Shown: in pieces, positions 4,768 through 6,282 of the stretch
Layout: every line of letters starts with the position of its first letter
Numbering within the stretch: position 1 is the stretch's first letter
NCBI GenBank assembly: GCA_937910255.1
Contig: CALEOQ010000118.1
Coordinates: forward strand, 1 to 6,282
DNA: 6,282 bases
Reading direction: 5' to 3'
DNA from: an uncultured Caulobacteraceae bacterium
GTDB lineage: Bacteria; Pseudomonadota; Alphaproteobacteria; Caulobacterales; Caulobacteraceae
Program-made: the position numbers and the translations under genes
The notes under the pieces: model-generated
The model's database searches: none
Told to the model about the DNA's origin: nothing
Seen by the model: only the letters and a program-made list of their open reading frames with translations

Positions 4768-6223
4768 ATGACGGCGGCGGCGCCATGGAGCGTCAAGGGC
4801 ATCGACCCCAAAGCCAGGGAGGTCGCGAAAGACCTCGCCCGGCGGTCGGGCATGACCTTGGGCGAATGGCTCAATCGAATGATCCTTGACGATGAAGGTC
4901 CGGAAGACGCCGTCTCCGAGGCTGACCTCGCACGCCGTCCGCTCCCCACCTATTTCGAAAGTCTGCGCCGGACCGAGGACGCGCCGGCCCGGGTCGAAGC
5001 CGCCGAGCATCCGGCCGACGAGATGGGCCGCATCGCCCTGGCGCTGGACCGTCTGAGCGAGCGCCTGGAAGTCTCGGAAAGCCGCACAGGGCTGGCGGTG
5101 TCCGGCGTCGAGCATTCGGTGCGCTCGGCCCTGGCCCGGATCGAGGCCGCCGAGCGCGAGCATGTGGCGGTGGCCGCCCGGTTCGAAGGTGCGGTCGAAG
5201 ACGTCGCCTCCGAGCAGAGCCGTATGGCCGAGCGCATTCGCCGTGTGGAAGCCGAGGCCGTCGGCCCCCGTTCGGCCGAAGCTCTCCGCGCCCTGGAAGG
5301 CGCGGTCGGCAAGGTCGCCAACCACCTCTACGAAGGCGAGACCCGCACCCGCGAGGCCCTGGGCGCCATCGAGGCGCGGATGGAGCGGGTCGAGGCGCAA
5401 GGCGGCTCGGAGTCGCCGGGCCTGATCGAAGAGGTGGTGGGCCGTGTCGCCCAGCGTCTGAGCGAGGCCGAGACCCGCACCGCCGAGGCCCTGGAGAGTC
5501 TGCGCGCCTCGTTTGCGCATCTCGACGGACGCATGGGATCGGTGGAGGCCGGCGAGGGGCCGGGCTTTGATCGCCGCCTGGAAGAGATGGCCGCACGCCT
5601 GACCGAACGGGTCGAGGCCGCCCGGGTCGAGTTGACTCAAAAGCTCCACGCCTCGGCCGATGGTCGGTTCGACCGCATGGAGCGCCGGCTCGGCGAGATG
5701 ACCGAGCATGTGCGCGCCGCCGAACAGCGCTCAGCCCAGGCCATCGAGGCCATGGGCCGCGAAGTGCTCAGCATGGCCGACAATCTGAATCGTCGGGTCC
5801 AGAGCGCCGAACAGTCGAGCGCCCAGGCCATCCAGACGGTCGGCGGCGAGGTGGCTCGCATCGCCACGGCCATGGAGGCCAGGCTCGGCCGTTCCGACAC
5901 CCTGCATGCCGAGGCGCTGGAGAAGCTGGGCGGCGAGATCGGCAAGATCACCGAGCGCCTGAGCGAGCGGATCGCCACCTCCGAGCGCCGGTCGGCCCAG
6001 GCCATCGACGATGTCGGCGACCAGGTGGCCCGGGTGACCGAGCGGATCAGTCACCGCCAGGAACGCGCCACCGAAGAACTCTCCGAACGCATCCGCCTGA
6101 GCGAGGAGCGCACCGCGCGCCTGCTGGAAGAGGCCCGCGAACGCATTGATCGCCGGCTGGCCGAGGCGCCGCCGTCGCGCAGCGCCGAGCCGCCGCCGCC
6201 GCCGGCTCCGGCCGCCCCGGGGA
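4768..6223 (+). CDS. podJ: Polar organelle development protein PodJ, N-terminal coiled-coil half (3' truncated at contig end)
   Basis: PodJ is the scaffold that marks the new (later flagellar) pole in Caulobacter and recruits PleC, CpaE and pilus and holdfast factors. The N-terminus APWSVKGIDPKAREVAKDLARRSGMTLGEWLNRMIL (5-40) is the conserved opening of PodJ and related Sel1-repeat proteins. Residues of roughly 85-465 are charged, heptad/hendecad-like coiled coil with recurring A-E-x-R-S/T-x-x-A-L/I phrases, and include four tandem 29-residue units (318-433). A proline-rich segment (474-484) follows. C. crescentus PodJ is about 974 residues and continues with a transmembrane helix, Sel1/TPR repeats and a periplasmic peptidoglycan-binding domain, all absent here because the genomic sequence ends. 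The apparent stop (6244-6246) and the last residues (about 487-492) come from sequencing adapter, so the gene is incomplete rather than short. The upstream region carries CtrA, DnaA-like and CcrM-type sites that suit a cell-cycle gene. A non-PodJ Sel1 protein with the same N-terminus is a lesser possibility. Confidence 0.87.
5719..6066 (+). repeat. podJ: Four tandem 87-bp / 29-residue coiled-coil repeats in podJ
   Basis: Residues 318-346, 347-375, 376-404 and 405-433 align without gaps. Their openings are AEQRSAQAIEAMGREV, AEQSSAQAIQTVGGEV, SDTLHAEALEKLGGEI and SERRSAQAIDDVGDQV. Each holds a central G-x-x-V/I and ends in a basic stretch with the R-V/I pattern. The DNA has diverged more than the protein, so the units are old. 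A period of 29 fits two hendecads plus one heptad. Confidence 0.75.
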
Positions 6224-6282
6224 AGAGCGGAAGAGCACACGTCTGAACTCCAGGCACGCCGCAATCACGGATGCCCGCCCTC
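6224..6282 (+). other. Illumina TruSeq adapter read-through (non-genomic)
   Basis: Positions 6224-6257 match the 34-base TruSeq indexed adapter, A-tail included, at 32 of 34 bases; the core GGAAGAGCACACGTCTGAAC (6229-6248) is exact. Both mismatches are T read as G. After a 6-base stretch where the sample index would be (6258-6263), ATCACGGATGCC (6264-6275) resembles the next adapter part ATCTCGTATGCC, with more errors towards the end. The sequence is a technical artefact that should be trimmed; it supplies the false stop of podJ. Confidence 0.97.

Noticed and set aside
4735..5709. Minus-strand open frame of 324 codons opposite podJ
   Set aside because: It is a shadow of the podJ reading frame in GC-rich DNA. 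It runs through the podJ promoter and start and shows no recognisable domain.
5719..6066. CRISPR or mobile-element repeat array
   Set aside because: The 87-bp periodicity is in frame, strongly diverged at DNA level and conserved as protein, so it is a coiled-coil repeat and not an array of identical DNA repeats.
6047..6268. Minus-strand frames beginning inside the last 60 bases
   Set aside because: Their starts lie in adapter sequence and their bodies are antisense to podJ.

Overview
The window looks like one end of a contig from an alphaproteobacterium of the Caulobacterales (Caulobacter, Phenylobacterium or a relative). This rests on four things: very high G+C with strong G/C preference at third codon positions, a gene whose N-terminus I recognise as the polar organiser PodJ, near-perfect CtrA boxes (TTAA-N7-TTAAC) next to it, and GANTC sites of the CcrM type. 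No source was given, so genus is inference.

Layout. Positions 1-2506 hold two tandem paralogous acyl-CoA dehydrogenase genes on the minus strand. The upstream one (1283-2506) is complete. The downstream one (1-1204) lacks only its last codon or codons and stop at the window edge. The 78-bp gap between them suggests one fatty-acid or acyl-CoA beta-oxidation transcription unit. A divergent 161-bp region (2507-2667) carries a plausible sigma-73/70 promoter for the dehydrogenases and a GC-rich inverted repeat. On the plus strand, 2668-4347 encodes a short MprF-type aminoacyl-phosphatidylglycerol synthase with about six membrane segments and the catalytic domain but no full flippase half. It converges on a 70-residue two-helix membrane protein on the minus strand (4344-4556), and the two stop codons share one CTAG.

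The 211-bp region 4557-4767 is the most information-dense non-coding part. It holds a perfect palindromic CtrA box, a DnaA-box-like sequence, a GCTATATC -10 element matching the Caulobacter sigma-73 consensus, a second CtrA box over the expected transcription start, a 7-4-7 dyad and a GATTC site beside the start codon. This fits what is known of podJ control in Caulobacter (CtrA repression, DnaA and GcrA/CcrM input). podJ starts at 4768. Only its coiled-coil half is present, including four tandem 29-residue repeats.

The last 59 bases (6224-6282) are not genomic. They match the Illumina TruSeq adapter with a few read-end errors. The apparent podJ stop at 6244-6246 and the residues just before it are therefore artefacts. 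I see no undescribed defence system, mobile element, CRISPR array or RNA gene. The points of real interest are the podJ control region, the reduced MprF, the paired dehydrogenases and the adapter artefact.
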